64,000 bases of DNA from Parasponia andersonii (GCA_002914805.1 JXTB01000253.1:113729-177728); one strand, 5' to 3'; positions 34,420-46,210 are shown, numbered from the stretch's first letter. Numbers and translations are program-made. Notes: a model not told the origin generated them from the sequence alone.

Positions 34420-34905
34420 CTAAGAAAATAAAGAAGCATAAAAGTCAACTACATAAGCTGCAATACAATCCGGATCAATCACAATCTTGTCGTTGATAAT
34501 CAAAGAGGACAAAGGCTTCTTAACTTTACATCTCTTAAGGATCGCATGGTAAAAAGATGAGTTACGATCTCTTTCTTCTAACCAACGAATACGACACTTA
34601 TCTCTCAGAAAAGAATCATGCAGAGTTAAAGCATTGTCTAGAGCATCCAAAACATCAACGTTTTCCTGAAAGATCTCCTCCAAAAAGCCATTTATTTGCA
34701 ACCTATTCTGAATTTTTGTAACCCTATTTGTAGCCACGGTATCTCTACTAGACAAATTACTGAAAACTTCCCAATTCCAAGGTCGAAGAGAAGCTTTAAG
34801 GAGTTTGAGTTTCTGTAAAAGACAGGAGGTAGGGCAGCCAAAGACCTGAGAAGACCATACACTAGAAACCAAATTGAAGAAGATGGGGCCATCCACCCAA
34901 ACATT
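34420..34905 (-). pseudogene. LINE linker between endonuclease and RT
   Basis: The 158-residue frame includes LKLLKASLRPWNWEVFSNLS and IRWLEERDRNSSFYHAILKR. These are the standard plant L1 landmarks K-LK-xLKxWN and WxxxGDxNTxFFH between endonuclease and polymerase. It ends VVDFYASLFS, the normal lead into RT (FYxxLF). This is the longest uninterrupted frame of the LINE. Confidence 0.88.
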
Positions 34906-35612
34906 CTAAGAATGAAAAGGTCTAGGACGAGGAGCTCTCGAATCCCTTCCAAATAGGAGAAGAGGATAGTGATCTGAATGCAGACGAGGCAAAGTGCTAC
35001 AAGATAAATTTGACCATAGATCAATAAACCCAGAAGTACATAAAACTCTATCCAAACAAGAGAAAACAAGACCTCTCACTGCTCTATCAATCTTGTTATA
35101 GACCCCTAATGTCCAAATCAATAAAAGTGGAAGCACCTAAAAAACTGGCAAAGTCAAAACAAAAAGCGGAGTATATAGCACTTGTCTCATAAGAGCCCAG
35201 AACAATATTAAAATCACCCAAAATACACCAAATAGGAACAACCATGTCCAAAAGAGAGCTCCAAAACTCCCTCCTAGAAGAAAAGGAGGAAGCACAATAA
35301 ACAAACGAATAATGAACTATTAACATATCCACCATAATCTCAAGAGAGACATATTGAGAGTGATTACAAATGACCATCGGACTTTGAATTCCAATCAAAG
35401 CAAAAACCCAAATAATAGGGGTATCCACCTCATTAGTACAAACCAAGACTAGTCCAAAAAGAATCTGAAATAGCATCAAAAGAATAGCATCAAACGAACA
35501 GAGTGACTCAGCTAAACACACCAAATCTGGTTTATGACGAAGGCAAAGTCTCTGAGAGCTAATTGGGTACTCCTATTAGAAATACCTTTACAGTTCCAAT
35601 AAATTACCTTCA
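34906..35612 (-). pseudogene. LINE AP-endonuclease domain
   Basis: It starts with an IYWNCKGISNRSTQLALRDF-like reading near 35605, the NxRG-G start of plant L1 endonucleases. It includes VPIWCILGDFNIVLGSYETS, the conserved GDFN motif with the catalytic D and N. The end lies near 34910 with RLHSDHYPLLL, the terminal SDH motif that supplies the catalytic histidine. The frame shifts at least twice. This nuclease would have nicked the target for target-primed reverse transcription. Confidence 0.85.
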
Positions 35613-35679
35613 CTTGGAAACAAGCCATTGTGGAACGCAAAGGGATAACATCGTAGTCAGAGACCTAGTCCTTTTAGAT

Positions 35680-37270
35680 GTTGCTCTCGTCCTACTAGAA
35701 TCATCAGACACCTCCTAAAAAGAGTCATTCACATCATTTTTACCAGAAAGAGCCACATCAACCCTTGCCCCATCTTTCTTACTATAAATCATATTCAGAT
35801 TAAAGTCTTCTGTAGTCTTAGAACTAGAGAGTTTTTTTAAAGATTCTAGAGAGTGAATAGAATTCTTGGAGCCATTAGGATCAGCCACCACCCGAGGATT
35901 TTGAGAAAGCTTATATTAGTCTCACTAATGTCATCAAAGTCCTGAATCTTCTTTTTTCCTTTTTTATGCTTGACCTCATTGTTTTTCCTAAGAATATTAA
36001 CTAGAAGTGAAAAAGAATTCTTTGTTGGCACCTCTATTGAATTAGTGACCAGTTCCTTAGTAGGAATAATATTAGATGAAATGACATGAGTAGAAATCTC
36101 TGTAGCATTGGAAGACTTGGTAGAAGGTTTATAAACTTGTTTATGAATTCTAGAATGTCCTCGAGTCATCTTAGAATCATCCTCAATAGAAGCCCTAATC
36201 TTATGGCCACTCCTACAAGAAGAAGTGACGTGACCAATAGTTTGACATGTAGACCAAAAGTCTAAGAGTTCATACTCCTAAGGGATAAAAAAATAATCAT
36301 TACCAATTTCCACTATTAGAGAATCTGAAATGGGCTGGAATAAGTCAATATCAATAAGAATCCTTGCAAAATAGCCAAACTCACCCTTAAGTGTCATCTC
36401 ATCATATCGTATAGGAACACTAACTCCAGGGCCAAATTAGAAAGGATTTGATAGTTCCAATAAACCCATAATAATTCATGAAATCGTACCCAAACTTGAG
36501 TATTAGTTGAGTTTTGGGTATTGGGATTAAAATTGGGATACCTAGGTTGAAGACGTAGTATCCATGATTTTAAGCTTAAAGAATCCAAACCCCACACTTT
36601 TAGTTTTTCCTCATCTGAAGATAAAAGGATGCGAAAAAATCCTTTACCTAAAGAGATGAGATGCCATGGGGAAGCAAGATGTCACATTGATTGAAGCTTT
36701 AGCTTAAGATTAGTAAGTTTCCATAGGGTTTCACCCCTAGATAAGAAAACACATTCAATAAGCGAAAATTGACATAATTCCATGAGTTTTTTCAGAACTT
36801 GCTCATTCACCCGCACACAAATATAAGTTCCCTTAATACTTAGTTTGGATAGCTCTGGAGCAATAATAAAAGCGTGAGGAATGACAATCTCAAGTGGAGG
36901 CAAGGCTGTGAAAGTATTAATATCATGCTCAACATGTGAGGAGGGACTTAAAATCTAAGCATAAGAGGGACCATCTCTATTACCCTTTCTTTGTCCTAAT
37001 TCAAGAACTCCAGTACCACGTGCATAGCTATTTGAAAGCAAAGCAACCGTTGAGCTACCAAAGAGGTTAGCAGCTATCAAAGCTTCGTTAGATCCTCTAA
37101 CCACATCTATTTCAGAACCATATTTAACAAACGAAGAGCCACCAACCACAATTGGACTAAAATTTTTTAAGTGAAAAGAAAAAAGATCCTTATGACCAAA
37201 TACTTCATTAGCTATGACTAGCCACAAGGTCAAATGGCCACCACAACAAACCCAACACCCTCCAAACAAC
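35680..37270 (-). pseudogene. LINE ORF1 (gag-like, DUF4283/zinc knuckle)
   Basis: Frames at 36955-37269, 36682-36903, 36394-36597 and 35846-36169 give, in order: an N-terminal region; GTYICVRVNEQVLKKLMELC with CVFLSRGETLWKLTNLKLKL, a typical DUF4283; VWVRFHELLWVYWNYQILSN, the conserved WVR-P-EYW block; and, near 36230-36345, a reading with DLFQPISDSLIVEIGNDYFF followed by CQTIGHVTSSC, a remnant zinc knuckle. The tail is lysine-rich (KHKKGKKK). ORF1 would bind the LINE RNA. The frames are separated by stops and shifts. Confidence 0.8.
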
Positions 37271-37732
37271 TAGAGTGCACCACAAGCAACAAGAACCACC
37301 AAAGATTATGGCAAAGACAAAGGATAAGGAACCGCAAAAGGTCTAGAGAAAGTCTAATCACCAAAACCACTCATTTCTTTCATAATAATTATAAACCAAA
37401 GTTCTCAGCTCAAAATTTCTTCAAAAAATTTAGATTAAAGATCCAAATACCTCACAAGCATTTCATTGAATACATGGTATGTATTCACCTATTACAGTCA
37501 GATCAATGCATTCAAGAGGTCCAAAAGTTCCCAAAAACACAAATCACCACTAGAGCACACAAAAGCTCGATACTCCCCTTAATGCGAACCATTTGATTGT
37601 GTGATTGGAAGGATAGAATTTAATAGATGCTATGTTATAAATGTGGAGCAGCAAATAGTAGAAAAAATGACCAAGGGAAGCTAGAACAAACCTTAAGCAA
37701 AGAAAAATGGGACAATCTATGAGCCACTGCGA
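37270..37732 (-). other. LINE 5' UTR (inferred)
   Basis: This stretch lies between the ORF1 start and the right TSD, with no coding similarity. Its assignment rests only on the TSD at 37733-37744. 37745-38250 beyond the duplication holds a GC-richer patch near 37850-37960 that I do not recognise. Confidence 0.5.
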
Positions 37733-37744
37733 TTATCTGTCCTC
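37733..37744. repeat. LINE target-site duplication, right
   Basis: TTATCTGTCCTC matches TTATCTGTCCCCTC at 31369-31382 apart from a two-base gap. It defines the 5' end of the LINE. Confidence 0.65.
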
Positions 37745-38254
37745 GAGGTCGATTCTGTTATTGTCTAAGTTGTGTTCGACAAAATGAAATGGCTTTTGAT
37801 TATTCTGCAGCTCCAACAATAAGCTCAGAACAAGAAAGGCCTTTTATTCTTCTCTAGCTACCCTAAAGCTCCAGCCATGGCGAAGACAATTCGGTCAATT
37901 AGAGAAGTTGACTTAATGAGTTAACTCAGTCTAGAGCGAGCGAGGAGTTGTAGTGAAGTTTCGACAAAACAACCACAATGAGTACTAATCAATACAATTC
38001 AGAATCCCCATTATTCATTTCTTTTATCTATTTTTAGAGGGCCCTTTTCCTTTTTCTTTTTTACTTTTATTTTATTTTATAGCTTCCTTTTCTTTTATTC
38101 TTTTAAGTAATCAATTTTTTCTAATATTTGTAATAATTTTTAGAAAAATTACCTCTCTAGCTGGGTAGTTAATTTGTTTTTTACCTACTAGGTTTGGTGT
38201 ACGTGCAATGTTACTATGTAAGGAAAAGGAAAAAAAATTACTTGAAGGGAATGA

Positions 38255-38465
38255 GTTCAATAAGGATTCTTTCTATTGTCTATTTATGCAGAAATTAATT
38301 TTGACCTTTAGATTTCAATCTAATGGTTATAATTAACTGTGTTGGAACAAATTCTAATGTGAATTAAAAATACTAGTATTTACACTTATAACCATTAGAT
38401 TGAAATCTAATAGTCAAAATCAGACTCTTTATCTATAGAGAATAAAAAAAATATTAGCTCTCAAT
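38255..38465. mobile_element. Fold-back MITE with a palindromic core in each arm
   Basis: TTGACCTTTAGATTTCAATC then TAATGGTTATAA (38301-38332) faces TTATAACCATTAGATTGAAA then TCTAATAGTCAAA (38386-38418) with about two mismatches over 32 bases. Outward the arms continue with lower identity to roughly 38255 and 38465. Each arm itself contains the near-palindrome TTAGATTTCAATCTAA. The loop is about 53 bases. There is no coding capacity and no clear TSD. Confidence 0.75.
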
Positions 38466-38725
38466 TTTGAATAGTAAACTTTTATATATAATACAAATTC
38501 TGAATAGATCATGAAAACAATTCTTTAAAAACAAGACACAATTTATTATTTCTTTTTAGTTGAATAGCAAGTGATAATACATATTGTACATTGCAGAATG
38601 GTCCATTAATAAAACTATCATATGGGTGATATTTAAAAAGTAGAGTATTGTTAGGATCAACGACACTTTTATGTGTCAATATTTGACACTATTTTTACTT
38701 CGAAAATTTCACATTTTAATAATGT

Positions 38726-39172
38726 TGATACCAAAAGTTGGTATAGCAATGGGGTTATTAATTTTTGAAGAAAACTAAAGATTAAAAGTAGAATAGGAGA
38801 GAAAATGATGAACAGAGGGGTTTTAGAATGGCTCAGCCTTTCAAACAAAGTGCCTACGTCCACTATAGCCAGTGCTATTTTATCAGTATACTGGTTACAG
38901 AAAAGCTTTCAGTTATTTTTCTTTGCTCAGGAGCCTTGTATTTATAGGCCCGAGAAGATAGGTATCTGCTACAGATGAGATATTTTCAAATATCAAAAAG
39001 ATTACAGTGAATATGAATTTGAATTCGTATTTATGTCTCCTAAGATCTAGTAAAACTTTTATTTGAATAATCATATCTCTTAAATTCTAAATCCAATCCC
39101 TAATATCTTGGAAATATGAATTTTGGATGGGGGACATCTGGGGATCAAAATTTGTAAATTTGATGTATAACA
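38726..39172 (-). repeat. 3' LTR of gypsy element
   Basis: In plus orientation it starts TGATACCAAAAGTTGG and ends GATGTATAACA, so the minus-strand LTR begins TGTTATAC and ends TTGGTATCA. A TATA box (TATAAATA, minus strand) lies at 38939-38946, followed by the transcript leader. It pairs with 54652-55099. Confidence 0.93.
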
Positions 39173-39186
39173 ATTGCTCCCCAGTT
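39173..39186 (-). other. Polypurine tract of gypsy element
   Basis: Minus strand AACTGGGGAGCAAT lies directly before the 3' LTR start TGTTATAC. It is the expected plus-strand primer site for second-strand synthesis. Confidence 0.75.
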
Positions 39187-39999
39187 CTTGGTGTCATTCT
39201 GTGCAGCAAGAATTTTTTCGCTTTCTCATTCTACTCGGGCTACCTCTTGTTGGAAGGTGAAGGAAGGTGTCAAACCACCATTCCTTTATCCGCTTATATT
39301 TATTGTGAGCTAATAATGGTGGTTAAGTTCGGAGGTCAAATCATTCGCTGAGCTAATATTCTTTAGGAATTTCTTCTTCATCGAATTTCTTCTGACATTG
39401 CTCGCATTATACTTAAGAAAATTATATTTCCCTTCGCATTGCGAGCAGCTTGGTTTTTACATATACTTGGGGAAAGTATTTATCCTTCATAGTATAAAAT
39501 AAGCAGTTTGACTTAGCCACAATTTTGTTTTAAAATTGCTTCATTTTAAGGCTAAGACCTTCAATTTGAGGGCTTAATCTTGTTTTAGTACTTATCATGA
39601 TTCGACTACCTAGAACATGGTAGTTTTTGAATCTCGAGTGTTTTGATCTATTTGAGCATCTGATCTTTCGAACAAGCATTTATTCGGACATGTGATCATA
39701 CGAATACAAACTTATGAATGCTTCGAACACACGAACTAGTTTATACAATCTTTCATCGAACCATAGTACTAGAACATGAAGGTTTGTGTTTCACTACACA
39801 TGCCCTTATAATTTTGAGATTATAAGACAGCTAGAAACTAATTATTGAAGGAATTTTTGTTTAGATAAATCCAAAGAATAAACTTATCATTGTTCGAGTA
39901 GAATTGATACAATAAAAAGGAAAAATATATAAGACTTATTGGTAATACTTTCAAAGGTGCTCAGCATTCCAAGCTCGGGGTAGATCGTGCCGATTCATT

Positions 40000-41130
40000 C
40001 GAGCAAGCTTGTAGGTTTTAGGAAAAATCTCTTGGGCAATCTTGTAAGGTCCTTACCAATTTGGGTCGTGGGCTCCAACTCCTCATTCTTAGGTGTGTTA
40101 GACATTACCCTTCATAGGACTAGGTCACCTTTTTTGAACCGTTTCTCTTGGACTCGTGAGTTGTAATACCAAGCTACCCTATGCTAATATGATGTGACCT
40201 TTATTTATGCCTGTTCATATTTTTCCTCCAGGTGGTCTAGATTTCCTTGTAGAAGCTCGTGTTTTGTTTATTGGTTGTAAGCTTCTACTCTTTGAGTTTC
40301 TATTTCAAAGTCAATTGGTATCATTGCTTCTGCTTCATATGCCATCGAGAATGAAGTCTCATTTGTCATAGTTCGAGTAGTTGTTCTGTAAGACCAAAGT
40401 ACTTTATGGAGTTCGTTGACCTAAGCCCCTTTAAGTTCTTTGAGCTTAGTCTTTAGATTCTGCTTAAGTATGTTGTTGATTTCTTTGACCTGAGCACTGC
40501 TTTGAGGATGAACAACAGCAACAAAGCTCTTTCTGATACATACTGTTCACAAAATTTTTTCATTTCATTGCTCTCGAACTATGTGCCATTGTCTGACATG
40601 ATTTCTTTAGAACTCTAAACCTATACATAATGGATTTTGCGATGAATCCAATGATCTTACTTGAGGTGATGGACAACAAAGGTTCAACTTCTACCTATTT
40701 AGTGAAGTAATCAACAATGACCACTGCATACTTAGCTCCTCCTCGACCAGTTGGAAGTGGACCAATCAAGTTAATTTCTCATACTACAAAAGGCCATGGA
40801 GAATTCATTGTGGTGACCTTAGTTGGTGGTACTATCTTAAAATGGGGAAAATGCTGACATTTTTTATGTCATTGAGTAGGATATATCAAGCAGCTCGATA
40901 CTTCATCTTTTGGGCTTCTTTTCCAATTGGTAGCTCGCCATCCTTTAAGTATGAATAGATAGGATCTATCCACAACAGCTTATTTTCAACCAGTACAAGC
41001 ACATATTTTTCTTCTTCAATACTTGGGATCTCCAGGAATTCTATAGGGATTATATCGAGTAGGTCTACATCCTTTGTTGAAACGAGCTTCAACAAGGCAT
41101 TAGCATTAGTGTTTTGTGCTCACAGAATCT
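40000..41130 (-). pseudogene. gypsy integrase, lacking most of the HHCC finger
   Basis: Minus-strand reading passes from a linker (LLDIIPIEFLEIPSIEEEKY, then LPIGKEAQKMKYRAA) almost directly into KKCQHFPHFKIVPPTK, then LIGPLPTGRGGAKYAVVIVD and YFTK-VEVEPL. Tat integrases normally have about 60 residues with two His and two Cys between those points; only the final CQHF remains, so the zinc finger is deleted. The core has TAG where YFTKW should be. The C-terminal part (LWSYRTTTRTMTNETSFSMA, then YEAEAMIPI) is recognisable near 40300-40400. Integrase inserts the cDNA; this copy could not. Confidence 0.88.
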
Positions 41131-41178
41131 AGTGAACATTGGCTTTTGCTAATTGTGCAAGGAGCTCCCAAGATTTTG

Positions 41179-41892
41179 CTAAGCAGGATACCATCTTGGT
41201 ACCGCAGCTTGGTACTCCTCATTTATTTGTCCGATGATTAGCTGTGAATCACTATAGATTGTAATGAAATCAACCTTCATTTCTCTCAATAACCTAAGAC
41301 CAGCAAGCAATGCTTCGTATACGGCCTCGTTGTTCGAAACCTTGAACCTAAAGCGAAGAGCACAGTGAATCTTATGCAAATCTAGGTTGATTAATATCAA
41401 CCCTGCTCTCGATCCTTGCTCGTTCGATGAACTATCTACGAACAACTTCCACATAGCTATGTTCTTAGCTTGTTCTAGTGTAGCTTCCTCTGGGCAATAT
41501 GTAAATCCAGCTACGAAATCAGTAACAGCTTGTCCTTTGATGGTAGTTATGGGAACAAATTTTATCTTGAACTGGCTAAGTTTGATCGTACATTTGAGGA
41601 AACAACTTGATGCCTCATACTTTTGGAGGACTTGATTCAGAGGGAAGTTGGTTAGTATGTAGATAGGATGAGCATGAAAGTACAACCTTAGATTTCTCGA
41701 ACCCATAACCAAGGCATAAATGAGCTTCTCTATCTCTGGGTAATGTAGTTCGACTTCAAGCAATCTCTTGCTTGTGTAGTAGATGGGATATTGCACCCTA
41801 CCTTCTTCTCGCATTAATGCCGAACTGGTTGCATATTCCGAAACAACGAGGTACGTAAAGAGCACCTTATTATCCATAGGTTCAGAGAGCAA
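41179..41892 (-). pseudogene. gypsy dual RNase H (RT-type plus archaeal-type)
   Basis: The 237-residue open frame is the best preserved piece of the element. The first half reads YLVVSEYATSSALMREEGRV, YYTSKRLLEVELHYPEIEKL and FAGFTY-type connection sequence, the usual gypsy RNase H. The second half starts WKLFVDSSSNEQGSRAGLIL, continues SNNEAVYEALLAGLRLLREM and YSDSQLIIGQI: the archaeal-type RNase H with D (FVDSS), E (NEAVYEA) and D (SDSQL). The combination is diagnostic for the Tat lineage. The domain would degrade the RNA strand of the hybrid. Confidence 0.92.
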
Positions 41893-41949
41893 ATGAGGTT
41901 TACTAAGATGAAGCTTTAGTTTCTGGAAGGCCTGCTCGCTCCTTTCGGT

Positions 41950-42908
41950 CTATTTGAACTTTTTGGCTCCTCATAGTGCATCAAAGAAAGGAAAACACTC
42001 ATCGTTGGCTCATGAAATGAATATACAAAGAGCTGTCATTCTCTCAATGAAGCTTTGTACTTCTTTGGGCTTACATGGGGACTCTATGTCGAGCAGTGCC
42101 TGGATTTTTTCAGGGTTGGCCTCAATTCCTCGCTCGTTCACCATAAATCCCAAAATTTTTTCTGAGATGACTCTGAAGATGCACTTAGAGGATTAAGCTT
42201 CATGCGCTAATGCCTCAGGATTTTGAACATCTCATCGAAGTGTCTGATATGATTGACAATTTGCTTCGATTTAACGAGCATGTCATCTATGTAAATCTTT
42301 ATTGATATTCCAATCTGATCAACGAACATTTTGTTTACCAGCCACTGGTAGGTCGCTAGGCTAACAGGCACGAACTTGTAACAGTAAATTCCTTGATCCA
42401 TTATGAACGACGTATATTCCTCGTTTGGCCTATAAATCGGGATCTGGTTATAGCCTAAGTAGGAGTCCATGAAGCTTAACAGCTCCTGACCAGAAGTCAC
42501 ATTAATGAGCTAATCGATTCGAGAGGAAAGCTATCTTTTGAACAAACTTTGTTCAGATTAGTGAAATCGATGCTTGTTCTATACTTCCCCGTGGGTTTCT
42601 TGATGAGGATTGGATTCAACAACCAAATTGGGTAGAATGATTCTCGAATAAAGCCATTCTTCTCCAGTTTATCGACCTCTTCATTAAGGATGACATACTT
42701 CTTTCATTCAAGAGCTCTCCTTTTTGCAGATTGGCTTGAAGTCTGTGTCAATGTTAAGCTTGTGACTAATGAGATTTGGGTCAGTCCTTGATACATCTGC
42801 ATGGTTCCAGGTGAAGACATCCAGATTATCTTTGAGGAATATTTCAAGCTTTTTGCACAGCTCGTCGTAGAGATTCTTACCGATTTTCAGTGTTTTGGAC
42901 TTGTCACA
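41950..42908 (-). pseudogene. gypsy reverse transcriptase
   Basis: The N-terminal lead (DVFTWNHADVSRTDPNLISH) lies at 42760-42830 and is followed, after a TGA and a frameshift, by LEKNGFIRESFYPIWLLNPI and IKKPTGKYRTSIDFTNLNK. A block at 42207-42500 has LLSFMDSYLGYNQIPI, YCYKFVPVSLATYQWLVNKM and YIDDMLVKSK, the YxDD catalytic box, preceded by the M-DxY-GYNQI motif with the first aspartate. The thumb and connection (FMVNERGIEANPEKIQALLD) continue to 41950. At least three frame changes are present. The upstream half of the polyprotein lies beyond the copia insertion. Confidence 0.92.
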
Positions 42909-42916
42909 TTTGTGCT

Positions 42917-44730
42917 AATAAATTTGACCTAACACTTAGGAAAAATCATACATGCATACATATATGAAAAACAAATGATCACATCATGAACGTAGCGAAA
43001 AAACTAGTGGATTTAGATTTTAAAATATTTACATGAAAATAGTTTTCATAACTATAGAACATGCATATATCATATACAAGATTATATATAACATAAATAA
43101 AATCAAGATGTATAAACCCTAGAGATAAGTTTAGAGTTTACCTCTTGTAACGTGCTCCTCCTCGATTTCCTTATTGATGGTGATCAAATCTCCAACTCGA
43201 ATCTTTTTGTCTATGCTCTTGCTCTTGATTGATGAGGTGAATGGGCACCAAGTTGAATCCTTTGTTGGAGAACGATCAACAACACATTCTTGATCTTTTG
43301 AAATATTGGGACGTGAGATGAGACTGTGAGAATGCAGAAAAATTTTTCTCTCTCACTCTTACTAAGCTATGCATGTAACTCTCTCTTTCCCTCTCTCTCT
43401 CTCTCTCTCTGCCTTATGCATGTGGCACTAGTGTTATGACTGTGCAGTTTTTTCTCACATATATCTTAAATATATAGGGCCTAAAACTACTAACCCTAGT
43501 CCAACTAGGAGGGGGGTTGCTCTCTAATTTGAGCTTTGGGTGCATTTTTATAAATATGTCCAATTCATGTAACTTATTTATAAAATTACCAACTTTTGTG
43601 TAGAATCATTATTTTACACTATTTCATGAAACTAATTTTATAAATACCACCAACCAATTAATGAGCTTTGTTGAGTTAGACAAAGGACCTAATGGATCCA
43701 AATAATCTAATCTCGAATAGTATAATAAATACATAATAACTCTTATTATGGTATTTATATAAATACTATTAGTAAATGAGACACTCTACTAAAGGCCCAA
43801 TACTGCACTCTTAAATTAAATGTCATGCCTTTTATAGAGATTTAATCAACTAGCCTTGATTAACTGATCTATCTAGCATATTCTATACCACATATAGAAT
43901 CCCTATACATTGTCGTAGTTGGATAGTTGAAATTACCGTAATACTCCTCCAATACATATTTTCCTTTAAGTTACCATCTTTCTATCAAAGAATACTATTC
44001 TTGATAATTTTGTTCTCAATGGTAATTTAGACAAAATTATCAACCAATTCACAAAGTGAATACTAAGATCTTAGATTTAATTATTCTATGAATCTTGAAA
44101 GATCTTAAAGTGATATTAATGTATAGTGTCGTTAACTATTTTGTGTTCCTGTCAATTCATAAATCATAACCTCTAATATGCCAGAGTTTGTCTCAAATTT
44201 CATAGAGACTAGTCCTTTAACAAATTAAAATGCTACAACCCATAAAAGCAAGTCCAGTCAAACATCAAGAATTAAGATCTACATGCTAAGAGCTAGTTTG
44301 TAGTAATATAAACATTGAGTTATAGCACTCCAATTCTTTATATTATCTGGTCTTATCTAATATGCATAACTTATTTATGTTGTACTAGTGTTTCTATCAG
44401 AAGTCAAACACTTCAATGATTTGAGACACATCATTCTCGTTGAGATAGACAAACACTACAATCTTTAATAAATAAAGTATTCCATCTTTATTTACAAATT
44501 ATGAATTAGTTAATTTAGACTTAGATAAAGAAACAAGTATCTCCATAATTAATACTTAATCGTGTTTGTTCCTTTATATACAAATGAAGTCATGGAATCT
44601 TTTTCAGATAAATAAACTATTCAACTGAGACATTTTAATCTAGCAAATATTATAACTTCATATAAGAGAAAGTTGTTTACACTAAAAGGATAAAATTGAA
44701 AATCTACTTTTTAGTGCAAATATCCTAATA
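42917..44730 (-). repeat. 3' LTR of copia element
   Basis: It runs collinear with 50200-51998: ATTTGACCTAACACTTAG, the (CT) run at about 43380-43410, CTTAAATATATAGGGCCTAA, ATCTTTAATAAATAAAGTAT and AAATATCCTAATA at the end. The last bases TATTAGGATATTTG (minus) correspond to TGTTGGGATATTTG in the other copy, so the TG terminus has mutated. Confidence 0.93.
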
Positions 44731-44740
44731 ATCTCTCACT
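44731..44740 (-). other. Polypurine tract of copia element
   Basis: Minus strand AGTGAGAGAT lies directly before the 3' LTR. It is short and interrupted by pyrimidines, so it is a plausible but not certain tract. Confidence 0.5.
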
Positions 44741-44899
44741 TGTCCAAAAAGTAATAACACAAATTAACATACTAAAAGCCCCAAAAAATTCAAAATGATT
44801 GAAATTAATAAAAGCAAAAATAAGTATTCAACTAACAACTTAAATGGCTAAGAAAAGAAATGAAGATCATGAGCTCTCTCTTCATCGTTTTTTTGACGG

Positions 44900-45720
44900 A
44901 CTTCTCTTTCATCCTCTAGAAAGTCTCCACTTCTGCTGATGAAGGTAGTATTGGTAGATTATTTATAAAGAATATAGCCTTTCTCTTCCTGGGGGTAACC
45001 AAGCAGAAAATAATTTTCTGAATTCTTATCAACTTTGTCTCCTACTTTCTTGCACGTTTATACTTCGTAACCCTATACCTTTAGATGTTCTAAGTTCTCT
45101 ATATAGCTTATCCATATCTGAAAAGGTATCGAACCAACTTTATCTAATGGAGTGAAGTTAAGGATGTATAAAGCCATCATCCAAGCATAATTCAAATACG
45201 TTTCGACAGTAGCAACTCCTTATACATCTGCTCTATCGTATGCTTGAGTCTGATATTGTGTCCCTCAGTAGTTCCTATATGACTATACTCATAGATAGTC
45301 GCATATTCATAGGGAATAGCAAGATCAACTAGTGTCGGTCTCAATAAGTCACGTAGAGAATCCATATCTCTGTGTTCATCTTCAATCTTGAACTTCTTGA
45401 CCTTGGTGTCGTGTTGCATCCACACTTTTTTGTTGAACTCATGGAAAGTATCTAAGAGTTCATCTTATTTCTTCAAAAGATATACTTGATTGAAGTCTGA
45501 TATTCATCAACAAAAGTGACAAACAATACATGCTTATTGTAGGAAACTATCTCCATTGGTTCATAGATATACACATATATGCACTCCAAACACGTCTCAA
45601 CTTTCTCATAATGGGTAGCAAGATAACGCTTGTACTTCACAGGCTTCTTATAATCTTCGTAGTCTATATCATTGCTAATATCTATTTTATATAAGTGACT
45701 TAGATTCATACCGTCTGCAA
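44900..45720 (-). pseudogene. copia integrase remnants
   Basis: The frame at 45473-45709 has EPMEIVSYNKHVLFVTFVDE, matching the GP-x(S)-GNKYFLTFIDD-S start of copia integrase cores. 45192-45425 has TKVKKFKIEDEHRDM and YSHIGTTEGHNIRLKHTIEQ, matching the K-LRSDNGGEY and TPQQNGVAERxNRT region. Near 44960-45020 a reading ENYFLLGYPQEEKGYILYK corresponds to the CxFLGYP-KGYRL block that follows integrase. Frames differ and catalytic residues are partly replaced. RT and RNase H, which should come next, are missing before the 3' LTR. Confidence 0.75.
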
Positions 45721-46129
45721 ATTTTTGAAGATGGCATGTGTCTGAGTTGCTTGTGCCAATCGATGGTGTTGCGCTCCTTTATAATGTCTTTTACCATCTC
45801 TTGGAGTTTACTAATGCTCATCATTGAAGATGATGTACTTTATAGCTTTGGGATAAGGACATAAAGTCCTTCTGTATTTCTCTCTTCTGTATTTCTCTCA
45901 CACAATACAATAGAATGTTGTAGAGGATGTGCACTTTCTTGTCAAATATGAAGCAGTAGTATTCTTTATACATCTTCGATACCGAGAGAGCATTCACACT
46001 AAACTCTAGTGTGTAATAGTAATATTTTACAATCATAGAGCTATTATTGATCTTTAAGTAAGTTTCACCATGCCTTTAATTTGAACTCTTCGATTGTTTA
46101 TAACTTCCATATAACGACTAGCATCATTT

Positions 46130-46210
46130 AACTGATTGGTTCAATGAACCATTTCCTATCGTTGCAGATATTGAGACTAGATCCTGAGTCCACCAGTCAG
46201 AGATCTCGTA
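46130..46210 (-). pseudogene. copia aspartic protease fragment
   Basis: The minus-strand reading VDSGSSLNICNDRKWFIEPI matches the copia protease active site region (WxLDSGAS-HIC-DRxWF). The catalytic D-S-G triad is intact in this short segment. A TGA lies just before it. Upstream (46250-48300) I see no convincing gag, although a gag should lie there; the region is AT-rich and heavily mutated or replaced. Confidence 0.8.

Larger units (their letters stand above)
31383..37732 (-). mobile_element. L1-type LINE with RNase H, full length but decayed
   Basis: On the minus strand the order is 5' UTR, ORF1 with a DUF4283-like domain and a zinc-knuckle remnant, then ORF2 with AP endonuclease, reverse transcriptase, zf-RVT and RNase H, ending in an A tail (T run at 31383-31390). 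This is the plant L1 order. A 12-14-bp flanking duplication brackets 31383-37732, so the copy is probably full length at about 6.35 kb. Every ORF is broken by several stops and frameshifts, and W codons have often become stops. It cannot be active. It is a candidate type of helper for the SINE at 11000. Confidence 0.9.

Noticed and set aside
37234-37596. 120-codon plus-strand frame
   Set aside because: It is antisense to the LINE ORF1 start and 5' UTR, which have stronger evidence on the minus strand.
41387-42196. Plus-strand frames at 41387 and 41954
   Set aside because: Antisense shadows of the gypsy RNase H and RT domains.
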